Shown here: one piece after another, positions 38,858 through 47,980 of the stretch
How the letters are laid out: every line of letters starts with the position of its first letter
How positions within the stretch are numbered: position 1 is the stretch's first letter
Assembly: GCF_000224005.2 (NCBI RefSeq)
Contig: NZ_CP007031.1
Coordinates: 1,765,001 to 1,829,000 of the forward strand
Reading direction: 5' to 3'
Source of the DNA: Marichromatium purpuratum 984
Lineage (GTDB): Bacteria > Pseudomonadota > Gammaproteobacteria > Chromatiales > Chromatiaceae
DNA length: 64,000 bases
Translations under genes and position numbers: made by a program
The notes under the pieces: model-generated
What the model was told of the DNA's origin: nothing
The model's input: only the letters and a program-made list of their open reading frames with translations
The model's database searches: none

Positions 38858-40516
38858 ATGTCCGAGCCAGTCGTTGATCTCTACGAGCAGGACCTCGAGC
38901 CGAGAGCGGCCAACCACGAGTCGCTCAGTCCGCTGAACTTCATCGAGCGCACCGCGGCGATCTATCCTCGCAAACTGGCCATGGTGCATGGCACGATCAG
39001 GCGTGACTGGGCCGAGACCTATCGTCGCTGTCGCCAGCTCGCCAGTGCGCTCGAACGACGCGGGATCGGCCGCGGTGACACCGTCTCCATCGTCGCCCCC
39101 AATATTCCGGCACACTTCGAGGCGCATTTCGGCGTGCCCATGACCGGAGCGGTGCTCAACTCCATCAACACCCGACTCGATGCCCCGGCGATCGCCTTCA
39201 TCCTCGAGCACGCCGAGGCGAGTGCGGTGCTGGTCGACTGCGAGTGCGCCGAGGTCGTCGGTCGGGCGCTGGCGCGCATTGAGCGCGAGATCCTGGTGAT
39301 CGACATCGCCGACCCGGACTTCACCGATGCCCAGGCGCCGATCGGCGAGATCGACTACGAGTCCTTCCTCGCCGAGGGCGATTCCGACCATCAGTGGTCG
39401 GTGCCCGATGACGAGTGGCGGGCGATCACCCTCAACTACACCTCGGGCACCACGGGTGATCCCAAGGGCGTGGTCTATCACCATCGCGGGGCCTATCTCG
39501 GTGCGATCAACAACGTGCTGAGCTGGGGACTGCCCAACCATGCGGTCTATCTCTGGACCCTGCCGATGTTTCACTGCAACGGCTGGTGCTTCCCCTGGAC
39601 CATGGCGGCGATGGCCGGGGTCAATGTCTGTCTGCGTCATGTACGGGCACACACCATCGTCGAAACCATTGCCCGCGAGGGCGTGACCCATCTGTGCGGT
39701 GCGCCGATCGTGCTGAAGATGATCAACGAGGTGCCGACCGAGGCGAAGGCCGCGATCACCCAGTCGGTGCGGGTGATGACCGCCGGTGCGCCGCCACCCT
39801 CGTCGGTGATCGCCGGGATGGAGGCGATGGGCTTCGAGGTCACCCATGTCTACGGATTGACCGAGACCTATGGTCCCTGTGTGGCCTGCGCCTGGAACGA
39901 TGAGTGGGACGAGCTGGCGCTGGATGAGCGGGCACGGCTCAAGGCGCGTCAGGGGGTACGGATGCCGATGCAGGCGGCGATCATGGTCGCCGACCCCGCC
40001 ACCCTGCAGCCGATCCGTCAGGACGGCGTGACCCTGGGCGAGATCATGATCCGTGGCAACCTGGTGATGAAGGGGTATCTGAAGAACCCGGAGACCACCC
40101 GACGCGCCTTCGATCGCGGCTGGTTCCACAGTGGCGATCTCGCCGTCTGGCACCCGGACGGTTATGTCGAGATCAAGGACCGCTCCAAGGACATCATCAT
40201 CTCGGGTGGCGAGAACATCTCCTCGATCGAGGTCGAGGAGGTGCTCTTCGGCCATCCGCTGGTGCAGGACGTCGCCGTGGTCGCCAAGCGCGACGAGAAG
40301 TGGGGTGAGGTGCCCTGCGCCTTCATCACCCTGGTCGCCGACGTCGAGCTCAGCGAGCAGGCGGTGATCGACTATTGCCGCGCCCGCATGGCCCATTTCA
40401 AGGCGCCCAAGCATGTGGTCTTCGCCACCCTGCCACGCACCCCCACCGGCAAGCTGCAGAAGTATCTCCTGCGCCAGTGGGCGAACGATGCCCAGAGCGA
40501 GGTCGCGACGGCCTGA
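38858..40516 (+). CDS. Acyl-CoA ligase (AMP-forming), medium-chain/DmdB-like
   Basis: A 552-residue ANL-superfamily enzyme that activates a carboxylic acid to its CoA thioester with ATP. The P-loop motif is LNYTSGTTGDPKGVVYHHRG; A5/A7-type motifs VYGLTETYGP and GWFHSGDLAVWHPDGYVE and the A8 segment DRSKDIIISGGENISSIEVE follow, ending with the catalytic lysine in PTGKLQK. The sequence type resembles fatty-acyl-CoA and methylmercaptopropionyl-CoA (DmdB) ligases; substrate is not certain. It begins the operon with AGGA before the ATG. Confidence 0.9.
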   Translation: MSEPVVDLYEQDLEPRAANHESLSPLNFIERTAAIYPRKLAMVHGTIRRDWAETYRRCRQLASALERRGIGRGDTVSIVAPNIPAHFEAHFGVPMTGAVLNSINTRLDAPAIAFILEHAEASAVLVDCECAEVVGRALARIEREILVIDIADPDFTDAQAPIGEIDYESFLAEGDSDHQWSVPDDEWRAITLNYTSGTTGDPKGVVYHHRGAYLGAINNVLSWGLPNHAVYLWTLPMFHCNGWCFPWTMAAMAGVNVCLRHVRAHTIVETIAREGVTHLCGAPIVLKMINEVPTEAKAAITQSVRVMTAGAPPPSSVIAGMEAMGFEVTHVYGLTETYGPCVACAWNDEWDELALDERARLKARQGVRMPMQAAIMVADPATLQPIRQDGVTLGEIMIRGNLVMKGYLKNPETTRRAFDRGWFHSGDLAVWHPDGYVEIKDRSKDIIISGGENISSIEVEEVLFGHPLVQDVAVVAKRDEKWGEVPCAFITLVADVELSEQAVIDYCRARMAHFKAPKHVVFATLPRTPTGKLQKYLLRQWANDAQSEVATA

Positions 40517-40613
40517 GCGCCGTGTCGACCGAGATCGCGCTACGGAGAGAGACGAGACGACGACCGTCGTCGTACCGGCCCCTGTCGATGACTGGGGCCC
40601 GAGGAGGAGCGTC

Positions 40614-41366
40614 ATGAAGATACTGGTCCCGATCAAGCGGGTCATCGACTACAACGTCAGGGTCAGGGTCAAGTCCGATCACTCGGACGTCGACCTGGCC
40701 AACGTCAAGATGGCCATCAATCCCTTCTGCGAGATTGCCGTCGAGGCGGCCGTCCGGTTGCGCGAGGACGGCAAGGCCGATGAGGTGGTGGCCGTCTCGG
40801 TCGGTCCCAAGGCGGTGCAGGAACAGCTGCGGACCGCGTTGGCGATGGGGGCCGATCGCGCCATCTGGATCGAGACGGCCGAGGACGCCGATCTCGGCCC
40901 GCTGGGGATCGCCCAGTTGCTCGCGGCGCTGGTGCGCGAGGAGCAGCCGGGACTGGTGCTGCTCGGCAAGCAGTCGATCGACGGTGACAACAACCAGGTC
41001 GGGCAGATGCTCGCCGGTCTGCTCGGTTATCCCCAGGGCACCTTCGTCTCCGGACTCGAGGTGGTGGACGAGGGCATCGAGGTCGTCCGCGAGGTCGACG
41101 GTGGTCTGCAGACCCTGGCGTTGCGACTGCCGGCGGTGATCACCACCGACCTGCGACTCAACACCCCGCGTTTCATCCGTGCCCCCGACATCATGAAGTC
41201 CCGGCGCAAACCGATCGCGCACACCGGGGCCGAACAGCTCGGGGTCTCTCCGGCAGCGGGGCCACGCCTGCTGGCGGTACATCCGCCCGAGCCGCGCGCC
41301 GGCGGGATCCGGGTCGAGTCGGTCGGCGAGCTGCTCGAGCGGCTGCGACAGGCACAGGTGATCTGA
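40614..41366 (+). CDS. etfB: Electron transfer flavoprotein beta subunit
   Basis: A 250-residue subunit of the soluble ETF heterodimer that accepts electrons from acyl-CoA dehydrogenase. The start MKILVPIKRVIDYNVRVRVK, INPFCEIAVEAAVRL, the AMP-site stretch LLGKQSIDGDNNQVGQML and the recognition-loop LRLPAVITTDLRLNTPRF are characteristic. GAGGAGGAG precedes the ATG. It follows the ligase by about 100 bp. Confidence 0.96.
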   Translation: MKILVPIKRVIDYNVRVRVKSDHSDVDLANVKMAINPFCEIAVEAAVRLREDGKADEVVAVSVGPKAVQEQLRTALAMGADRAIWIETAEDADLGPLGIAQLLAALVREEQPGLVLLGKQSIDGDNNQVGQMLAGLLGYPQGTFVSGLEVVDEGIEVVREVDGGLQTLALRLPAVITTDLRLNTPRFIRAPDIMKSRRKPIAHTGAEQLGVSPAAGPRLLAVHPPEPRAGGIRVESVGELLERLRQAQVI

Positions 41367-41381
41367 ATGGAGGACGGGATG

Positions 41382-42311
41382 ATGCGCACTCTGGTGATCG
41401 CGGAACTGGACAGGGGCCGGCTGGCGCCGGCGACACTCAACGTCCTGGGCGCCGCCGACGAACTCGATGGACCCTGCGACCTGCTGGTGGTCGGGCATGA
41501 CTGTGCGGCGGCGATCGAGTCCGCCCGCGTGCTTCCTGGCGTCGAGCATGTACTGGTGGCCGATGCCCCGGTCTATGCCGATCGGCTTGCCGAGAATCTC
41601 GCCGAGCTGGTGGTGGCGGTCGCGCCCGGCTACAGCCATCTGCTGGCCGCGGCCAGCACCTCGGGCAAGGATCTGATGCCCCGGGTGGCTGCGCTGCTCG
41701 GGGTCAATCAGGTCTCCGAGGTGATCGCGGTCGAGTCCCCGGCGCGGTTCCGTCGGCCGATCTATGCCGGTAACGCCGTGGCCACGGTGGAGAGCGACGA
41801 CCCGGTGAAGGTGCTGACGGTGCGTCAGACCGCCTTCGCCGCGGTCGCGCCCACCGGCGGCACGGCCGAGGTGGTCGAGCTCGGGCAGAGGATCGAGGCG
41901 GTCGCGACCCGGCTGGTCGGCGAACAGCTGGCCGAGTCCGAGCGCCCGGAGCTGACCAGCGCGCGGGTGGTGGTCAGCGGTGGTCGCGGACTCGGCAGTC
42001 GCGAGGGCTTCGAGCTGGTCTATCGGCTCGCCGATCGGCTCGACGCCGCCGTCGGCGCCTCGCGTGCGGCGGTGGACGCCGGCTTCGTCGCCAACGACCT
42101 GCAGGTCGGCCAGACCGGCAAGGTGGTCGCGCCCGAACTCTATATCGCGCTCGGCGTCTCGGGGGCGATCCAGCACCTGGCGGGGATGAAGGACTCGAAA
42201 GTGGTGGTAGCGATCAACAAGGACCCGGACGCACCGATCTTCGAGGTTGCCGACTACGGACTGGTCGCCGATCTGTTCGAGGCCGTGCCCGAGCTTACCG
42301 AAGCACTCTGA
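41382..42311 (+). CDS. etfA: Electron transfer flavoprotein alpha subunit
   Basis: A 309-residue FAD-binding partner of EtfB. The start [20 protein letters not shown] and the C-terminal FAD domain ([68 protein letters not shown]) identify it clearly. GGAGGA at 41369-41374 best fits the ATG at 41382 (7 nt); in-frame ATGs at 41379 and 41367 are alternatives. Confidence 0.96.
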   Translation: MRTLVIAELDRGRLAPATLNVLGAADELDGPCDLLVVGHDCAAAIESARVLPGVEHVLVADAPVYADRLAENLAELVVAVAPGYSHLLAAASTSGKDLMPRVAALLGVNQVSEVIAVESPARFRRPIYAGNAVATVESDDPVKVLTVRQTAFAAVAPTGGTAEVVELGQRIEAVATRLVGEQLAESERPELTSARVVVSGGRGLGSREGFELVYRLADRLDAAVGASRAAVDAGFVANDLQVGQTGKVVAPELYIALGVSGAIQHLAGMKDSKVVVAINKDPDAPIFEVADYGLVADLFEAVPELTEAL

Positions 42312-42327
42312 CTCCCTTGGTGTAACC

Positions 42328-44103
42328 ATGAGCAGCTATCAGCATTGCTATCGCGAGAGTGATTTCGTCCTGCGCCATCTGATCGATTTCGATGGACTCT
42401 GTGTCGAGAACGACTTCGAGGGCGTGGATCTGGACCTCGCCAACAGCCTGATCGACGAGGCCGCGCGCTTCGGCGCCGAGGTGCTGGCGCCACTCAACGC
42501 CGTCGGCGACCGTGAGGGTGCTCGGATGGGTGAGGGGAGCGTGGTGGAGACGCCCGGTTTCGCCACCGCCTATCGGCAGTTTGCCGAGGGCGGCTGGCAG
42601 TCGCTCAAGGTCGACGAACGCCATGGCGGACAGGGATTGCCCGATGTGCTCAATGCCGCGGTCAGCGAGATCTGGCACGCGGCCAACCTGTCGCTGGCGC
42701 TCTGCCCGATGCTCACCGAAGGCGCGATCGAGGCCCTTGCCGAACACGGTGACGAGTCCCTGTGTGCGCGTTATCTGCCGCGTCTGAGCAGTGGCGAGTG
42801 GACCGGTACGATGAACCTCACCGAGCCCGATGCTGGTTCTGACCTGGCCGCGATCAAGACCCGTGCGGTGCCCGAGGGCGACGCCTACCGCATCAGCGGA
42901 CAGAAGATCTTCATCACCTGGGGCGATCACCGGATGACCGACAACATCGTCCACCTGGTGCTCGCGCGATTGCCCGATGCGCCGCCCGGGGTGAAGGGGA
43001 TCTCGCTGTTCGTGGTCCCCAAGTACCGGCTGGACGCGCATGGCGAGCCGGCCGAGGCCAATGGGGTGCGCTGTCTCTCACTCGAACACAAGCTCGGAAT
43101 CCATGGCAGCCCGACCTGTGTGATGGCGTTCGACGACGCTTGGGGCGAATTGGTCGGCGAGCCGCATCGCGGGCTCGCCTATATGTTCACCATGATGAAC
43201 CGTGAGCGCCAGGTCGTCGGCCTGCAGGGCCTGGCGATCGCCGAGCGCGCCTATCAGCAGGCGCGTCTGTATGCGATGGAGCGGTTGCAGGGCACGCGTC
43301 GTGATGGCACGCGGGTGGCGATCATCACGCACCCGGACGTGAGGCGGATGCTGATGACGATGAAGAGTGGCATCGAGGCGATGCGCGCCCTGGTGCTGGA
43401 GACCGCAGCCGAAGCCGACCGGGCGCGGGGCGCGAATGAGGATGCGCGTCGGGCGCATCATCAGGCCAGGCTCGAACTCTTCACCCCGATCGTCAAGGGC
43501 TGGATCACCGAGTTCGCTCAGGAGCTGACCTCGCTGGCGATCCAGGTCCACGGCGGCATGGGCTTCGTCGAGGAGACCGGGGTGGCGCAGCACTATCGCG
43601 ACGCGCGCATCCTCACCATCTACGAGGGGACGACCGGGATCCAGGCGCTCGACCTGATCTCGCGCAAGCTGCTCGCCGATAAAGGCCGCGCGCTCGGGGT
43701 GTTGTTCGACGAGATGGAGGAGACGCTCGGCGTGCTCCGGCAGGCCGATGAGGCGTCTCTGGTCGTACTCGTCGACCCCTTCGCCGATGGGCTCGCCGCG
43801 GCACGACGCGCGTGCGACTGGGTGTTGCGCGGGGCGCCAGACGATCGCCAGTTGGTCGGTGCCGTCAGCGTCGAGTTACTGATGCTGCTGGGCTATCTCT
43901 GTGGTGGCTGGATGCAGGTGCGCAGCGCTCTGGCCGCACAGCGCGCGATCGAGGACGGAGAGGGCGATGCGCTCTTCCTCGATGCCAAGCTCAAGACGGC
44001 CCGTTTCTATTGCGAGCACGTACTGGCACGGACCCAGGCGGCGCTGACCTCGGTGCTGGCCGGATCGACGAGTCTGATGGCACTCGATGCAGAGCAATTC
44101 TGA
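42328..44103 (+). CDS. Acyl-CoA dehydrogenase, DmdC-like (long C-terminal form)
   Basis: A 591-residue flavoenzyme that introduces an alpha-beta double bond and passes electrons to ETF. Active-site landmarks are MNLTEPDAGSDLAAIKTRA and QKIFITWGDHRM, and the family segment IQVHGGMGFVEETGVAQHYR, ending in the catalytic-glutamate region RILTIYEGTTGIQALDL. At about 590 residues it has the extra C-terminal domain seen in DmdC/FadE12-type enzymes, about 200 residues longer than short-chain dehydrogenases. Substrate is open (fatty acyl or methylmercaptopropionyl-CoA). It lies 16 bp after etfA. Confidence 0.92.
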   Translation: MSSYQHCYRESDFVLRHLIDFDGLCVENDFEGVDLDLANSLIDEAARFGAEVLAPLNAVGDREGARMGEGSVVETPGFATAYRQFAEGGWQSLKVDERHGGQGLPDVLNAAVSEIWHAANLSLALCPMLTEGAIEALAEHGDESLCARYLPRLSSGEWTGTMNLTEPDAGSDLAAIKTRAVPEGDAYRISGQKIFITWGDHRMTDNIVHLVLARLPDAPPGVKGISLFVVPKYRLDAHGEPAEANGVRCLSLEHKLGIHGSPTCVMAFDDAWGELVGEPHRGLAYMFTMMNRERQVVGLQGLAIAERAYQQARLYAMERLQGTRRDGTRVAIITHPDVRRMLMTMKSGIEAMRALVLETAAEADRARGANEDARRAHHQARLELFTPIVKGWITEFAQELTSLAIQVHGGMGFVEETGVAQHYRDARILTIYEGTTGIQALDLISRKLLADKGRALGVLFDEMEETLGVLRQADEASLVVLVDPFADGLAAARRACDWVLRGAPDDRQLVGAVSVELLMLLGYLCGGWMQVRSALAAQRAIEDGEGDALFLDAKLKTARFYCEHVLARTQAALTSVLAGSTSLMALDAEQF

Positions 44104-44113
44104 GGAGTCGTCG

Positions 44114-45757
44114 ATGAGCGAACGCGATCTGATGGAGTTCGACGTGGTGATCGTCGGCGCCGGTCCGGCCGGGCTGGCGACCGCGATCCGGCTGGCGCAG
44201 GCCGACCCGGCGCCGAGCGTGTGCGTGGTGGAGAAGGGGGCCGAGGTCGGTGCTCATATCCTCTCGGGCGCGGTGATCGAGACCCGGGGTCTTGATGAGC
44301 TGATCCCGGACTGGCGTGAACGCGGCGCGCCGCTGGAGACCCCGGTCGAGCGCGAGGAGCTGTATCTGCTGCGCGATGCGCAACGCAGCTGGCGAATCCC
44401 CGAGGCGATCTCGCCACCGAGTTTACATAATGCGGGTCATTATCTGGTCAGTCTCGGCAACCTGTGTCGCTGGTTGGCCGCTGAGGCCGAGGGTCTGGGC
44501 GTCGAGATCTTTCCAGGGTTCGCCGCCACCGAGGTGCTGTTCGGCGAGCACGGCGAGGTGATCGGTGTCGCCACCGGCGACATGGGGATCGGTGCCGATG
44601 GCCGTCCCAAGGACAGTCACGCCCCTGGGGTCGAGTTGAGGGCGCGCCAGACCGTCTTCGCCGAGGGCTGTCGGGGACACCTCGGCAAACAGCTCTACCA
44701 GCGCTTCGACCTGGATGCCGAGTCGGCCCCTCAGCATCATGCCTTGGGCATCAAGGAATTGTGGGAGATCGAGGCGGATCGGCATGAGCTCGGGCTGGTG
44801 CAGCACGGTACCGGCTGGCCCTTGCCCGAGAGAACCCATGGTGGCTTCTTCCTCTATCACCTGAGCAGGTGTCAGGTCGCCGTCGGGCTGATCGTCGATC
44901 TCGACTATCCCAATCCCTGGCTCAGTCCCTTCGACGAGTTCCAGCGGATGAAGCACCACCCGCTGTTTGCCGCCACCCTTGAGGGGGGAAGACGGATCGC
45001 CTATGGCGCGCGCGCGCTGGCCAAGGGTGGTTTCGATGCCTTGCCCAGACAGCACTTCCCGGGGGGCTGTCTGGCCGGATGCGAGGGTGGCACGCTCGAC
45101 AACGCCAAGCTCAAGGGGGTTCATACCGCGCTCAAGAGCGGGATGCTGGTCGCCGAGGAGATCCTTGCGGCCTTTGCCGTCGGCGATCCTGGAGGTCGCG
45201 ACCTGACGGGTCTCGAGGCGCGGCTGCGTGCATCCTGGCTGTACGAGGATCTGCGTGCCGGGCGCAACTTCGGCCGATCACTGCACCGGTTCGGGACCCT
45301 GCTCGGTGGGGCCGTCAACAGCCTGGATCAGCGCCTGCTCGGCGGCAGACGACCGATCCGACGTCCGGGTGATGCGCCGGACCATACCTGGCTGGAACCT
45401 GCCGCACTGAGCGATCCGATCAGCTATCCCAAGCCCGATGGGGTGCTCAGCTTCGATCGGCTCTCCTCGGTCTATCTCGCCAATACCGCACACGATGAGG
45501 ATCAACCCTGTCACCTGCACCTGGCCGATCCGTCGATCCCGACCAGCTCGAACCTGGCCGAGTATGCCGAACCCGCGCAACGCTACTGTCCGGCCGGGGT
45601 CTACGAGCTGGTGGGCGAGGGCAGTGATGACCCGCGCCTGCAGATCAATGCAGCCAACTGTGTGCACTGCAAGACCTGCGACATCAAGGATCCGGCGGCC
45701 AATATCACCTGGGTCGCCCCTGAGGGCGGTAGTGGCCCGAACTATCCGAACATGTGA
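44114..45757 (+). CDS. Electron transfer flavoprotein-ubiquinone oxidoreductase
   Basis: A 547-residue membrane-associated flavo-iron-sulfur protein that moves electrons from reduced ETF to the quinone pool. The FAD site is VVIVGAGPAGLATAIRLAQ; HILSGAVIETRGLDELIPDW and the segment GCEGGTLDNAKLKGVHTALK are diagnostic. The C-terminal 4Fe-4S ligands are in CPAGVYE and NCVHCKTCDIKDP. GAGGAG lies just before the ATG at 44114, 10 bp after the dehydrogenase stop. Confidence 0.95.
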   Translation: MSERDLMEFDVVIVGAGPAGLATAIRLAQADPAPSVCVVEKGAEVGAHILSGAVIETRGLDELIPDWRERGAPLETPVEREELYLLRDAQRSWRIPEAISPPSLHNAGHYLVSLGNLCRWLAAEAEGLGVEIFPGFAATEVLFGEHGEVIGVATGDMGIGADGRPKDSHAPGVELRARQTVFAEGCRGHLGKQLYQRFDLDAESAPQHHALGIKELWEIEADRHELGLVQHGTGWPLPERTHGGFFLYHLSRCQVAVGLIVDLDYPNPWLSPFDEFQRMKHHPLFAATLEGGRRIAYGARALAKGGFDALPRQHFPGGCLAGCEGGTLDNAKLKGVHTALKSGMLVAEEILAAFAVGDPGGRDLTGLEARLRASWLYEDLRAGRNFGRSLHRFGTLLGGAVNSLDQRLLGGRRPIRRPGDAPDHTWLEPAALSDPISYPKPDGVLSFDRLSSVYLANTAHDEDQPCHLHLADPSIPTSSNLAEYAEPAQRYCPAGVYELVGEGSDDPRLQINAANCVHCKTCDIKDPAANITWVAPEGGSGPNYPNM

Positions 45758-45771
45758 ATGAGGAACCAAGG

Positions 45772-46185
45772 ATGCCGACCCTCGAAATCGGTCAGCGCGC
45801 GACCCTGACCCGGGCCTTCAGCGAGGCCGATGTGCGTTTCTTTGCCGAACTCTCGGGCGACTGTAATCCCGTGCATCTCGACCCCGTCTATGCAGCCGAG
45901 ACGCGATTCGGTGAGCGGATCGTCCACGGGATCCTGGTCTCGAGTCTGTTGTCGGCCTTGCTCGGCCATCATCTGCCGGGCGACGGTGCGATCTATCTCG
46001 GCCAGGAGCTCAATTTCAAGGCGCCGGTCTATCTCGACATTCCGGTCACCGCTTCGGTCGAGATCACCGCGATCCGTACCGACAAGCCGATCGTCACTCT
46101 GGAGACGCGCTGTGTGGACGCCGAGACGGATCGGCTCCTGATCTCCGGTGAGGCGCGAATGTACGTACCCTGGTTGCACGTCTGA
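45772..46185 (+). CDS. MaoC-like (R)-specific enoyl-CoA hydratase
   Basis: A 137-residue hot-dog fold protein. The hydratase-2 motif appears as FAELSGDCNPVHLDPVYAAE with its catalytic Asp/His, followed by FGERIVHGILVSSLLSALLG. It should hydrate trans-2-enoyl-CoA to the (R)-3-hydroxy form, as PhaJ does when feeding polyhydroxyalkanoate synthesis. As last gene of the operon it may complete a short beta-oxidation branch or link it to PHA. GAGG 8 nt before ATG 45772 supports this start; GTG at 45754 is in frame but poorer. Confidence 0.88.
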   Translation: MPTLEIGQRATLTRAFSEADVRFFAELSGDCNPVHLDPVYAAETRFGERIVHGILVSSLLSALLGHHLPGDGAIYLGQELNFKAPVYLDIPVTASVEITAIRTDKPIVTLETRCVDAETDRLLISGEARMYVPWLHV

Positions 46186-46209
46186 TACTGCGTTGGGAAT
46201 GATATCGAG

Positions 46210-46240
46210 CACGGGAGATGCCGGTCAGGTGTCTCCCGTG
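46210..46240. terminator. Hairpin at the end of the acyl-CoA operon, overlapping the tetR stop
   Basis: CACGGGAGA (46210-46218) and TCTCCCGTG (46232-46240) form a perfect 9-bp stem, followed by TTCGTTTGTG on the plus strand. The stop codon of the convergent TetR gene (46225-46227) lies in the loop. Confidence 0.65.
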
Positions 46241-47115
46241 TTCGTTTGTGTCAGATGATGCGTCGACTGCACGCCCTGGCGTACCATATCGAGCATGATA
46301 TCGGCGATCTCCTCGGGTGAGCGGATGCCGCGGCGGTACCACAGGCATGCCCAGTTCATCCCGCCGAGCAGGAACAGGCGCAACAGCGAACGATCGGTAT
46401 CTGGGGCGACCGGAAGATCCTCGATCAACTCCCTGAACAGATTCTCGTAGGTCTTGCGAAAGGGCGTGATGCGCTTGAGCAGGTTGTGCTTGCCTACCAG
46501 CGCCAGGTTGCGTCCGGTGATCCTGTCTACCGGTGATCCCTCGACGATTCCGGCGACATGGACCTCGCAGGCGACGCGCAATCGCTCCCAGGGGTCGTCT
46601 AGATCCGCGATGGCGGCCTTGATCCTGGCCTCAACTCGGGTGATGCCTGTGCGATGTACGGCGAGATAGAGTTCTTCCTTTGAGGGGAAATAGTGATAGA
46701 CGGAGCCTGGCAACAGTCCCACCTTTCCAGCGATATCGCGGATGGAGGTGCCGTCGTAGCCGAGGTCGAAGAAGAGCTCGGCGGCCGCATCGAGAATACG
46801 GGTCTTGCGATCTCGTGGCGGTGCGTCCTCGGCGGCTTCGTCTTCGGACAGCGCGCCACGAGCGAGCAGGGCGCGTTGACGTTGGTCGAGTGATTCCACT
46901 CCTTTCGGTGAACTGCGTACCAGCGCCCTGAGACGCTTTACCTGGGTCTCGAGTCCGTAGCGTTGGAGGACATAGCGGACGCCGGATGGCGAGATTCTGA
47001 GCCCTGAGGCGCAGAGCAGACGTGAGATCGACGCCTGTCCGAGTTCAGGACGCTCGCGAGCCAACCTGAGGATTGCTTCTTCTCGAGCTGGGTCTGTTGG
47101 TGGGTTTGGTCTCAT
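46225..47115 (-). CDS. TetR-family regulator with an additional N-terminal HTH domain
   Basis: A 296-residue protein, well above the usual 190-220 for TetR. The TetR DNA-binding domain is at about residues 103-155 (RILDAAAELFFDLGYDGTSI, then VYHYFPSKEELYLAV), followed by a ligand-binding part with RLFLLGGMNWACLWYRRG, a pattern common in FadR/PsrA-like fatty-acid regulators. Before it, residues 8-60 form a second helix-turn-helix of transposase type (EEAILRLARERPELGQASIS, SGVRYVLQRYGLET). It is convergent with the acyl-CoA operon and is the obvious candidate for its regulator. A promoter is visible upstream. Confidence 0.85.
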   Translation of the reverse strand: MRPNPPTDPAREEAILRLARERPELGQASISRLLCASGLRISPSGVRYVLQRYGLETQVKRLRALVRSSPKGVESLDQRQRALLARGALSEDEAAEDAPPRDRKTRILDAAAELFFDLGYDGTSIRDIAGKVGLLPGSVYHYFPSKEELYLAVHRTGITRVEARIKAAIADLDDPWERLRVACEVHVAGIVEGSPVDRITGRNLALVGKHNLLKRITPFRKTYENLFRELIEDLPVAPDTDRSLLRLFLLGGMNWACLWYRRGIRSPEEIADIMLDMVRQGVQSTHHLTQTNTGDT

Positions 47116-47168
47116 TCTGGATCGCTGCCGTTATGGAATGTTGATTGAGAGTATCATGTTGCTTTTTA

Positions 47169-47199
47169 CTTATAAACTATCTAAACGAATATTTGACAA
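47169..47199 (-). promoter_or_regulatory. Putative sigma-70 promoter of the TetR gene
   Basis: On the minus strand TTGTCA (47199-47194) and TATAAG (47174-47169) are near-consensus -35 and -10 boxes, each with one mismatch, 19 nt apart, a slightly long spacer. They lie about 55-85 bp before the ATG at 47115 inside an AT-rich tract. Confidence 0.4.
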
Positions 47200-47554
47200 G
47201 TCCATTTTACATAGCTGTATTCCTTTAACTAGGCCCTTAAGAAAAAGCCCAAAAAAAGAAGCCAAATAAACATCTTGTTTAGGAATTAACATAATATACA
47301 TTATGCGTAATTAAGGATGAGGGCCGTTCAGGCCCCGCTCCGCGTGGCAACTGGGCCGAACACGAACTCCTCGCCGAAGGGTTCGCGGTCAATCTCCTCG
47401 CCGGACCAACGCCAAGCTCCAAACCCGCATCGACGCCCTTGAGGCCGCCTTGGCAGACGCCCGGCGCGAGAGTCCGTCCCGTGGATGAGGCGCTCCTGGC
47501 CTATCTGGATGGCGACATGCCGGGCGCGGCGAAGCCGCCCCGGCCTGGGCTTGT

Positions 47555-47842
47555 CCCTTTATCACAAGTGCAACGCCCCCTGAGCCAGCCCCTCAGCGCG
47601 CGGCACAACCGGCCCCCGACGGGACCACGCAGTTCGTCATCGACCCCGCACAGGGCCGCATCCACCGCATGCGCTCATCGATCCTCACCGGGGCCCGGCT
47701 GATCCAGGAACGCATGGCGAACAGCAGCCAGCGTTGGAAGCCTGCCTTCCTCCACCTCACCTATGCCGACCAGGACGCCTTCGACGCCTGCCAGATCAGC
47801 GCACTGGTAGATCGCAGTTGTCATCACCGTCCTTTGTCCTGA
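47555..47842 (+). pseudogene. Truncated rolling-circle Rep-like gene remnant
   Basis: One frame stays open through FVIDPAQGRIHRMRSSILTG and ARLIQERMANSSQRWKPAFL to HLTYADQDAFDACQISAL, then ends at TGA 47840-47842. The FLHLTYAD stretch resembles motif 1 (FLTLTY-like) of HUH-type replication initiators of plasmids and filamentous phages, which is preceded in those proteins by a similar R(M/R)RxS...GA segment. The HUH motif, the tyrosine motif and everything after are missing, so this is a fragment. The assignment is from recall of the family pattern and needs a database search. Confidence 0.5.
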
Positions 47843-47980
47843 CGTTTGACAATCCTCTCCGCCATGAAGAAGCTATCCGACGAAGGTTATCCAGATCCAC
47901 CGGCACCGAGCTCCGAACCTCGCCGGCTTCAATCACTCATTCAGTCCATTATCGACTGCACTCATGGACGTATCCTCAAT

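Larger units (their letters stand above)
47116..47980. other. AT-rich tract followed by decayed foreign DNA
   Basis: From 47161 to 47280 I count about 36 G/C in 120 bases (30%). From about 47320 the DNA becomes GC-rich but has no intact gene. A short in-frame remnant at 47405-47488 encodes a coiled-coil tail (TNAKLQTRIDALEAALADAR) ending at TGA 47486-47488, and a Rep-like remnant follows at 47555-47842. This looks like a junction left by an integrated plasmid- or phage-like element. Confidence 0.55.

Noticed and set aside
47846-47980. Longer start for the Wzt ATPase (TTG at 47846)
   Set aside because: The extra 45 residues are unlike Wzt N-termini, and MPIIEVEHLTKEF at 47981 is the normal family start.
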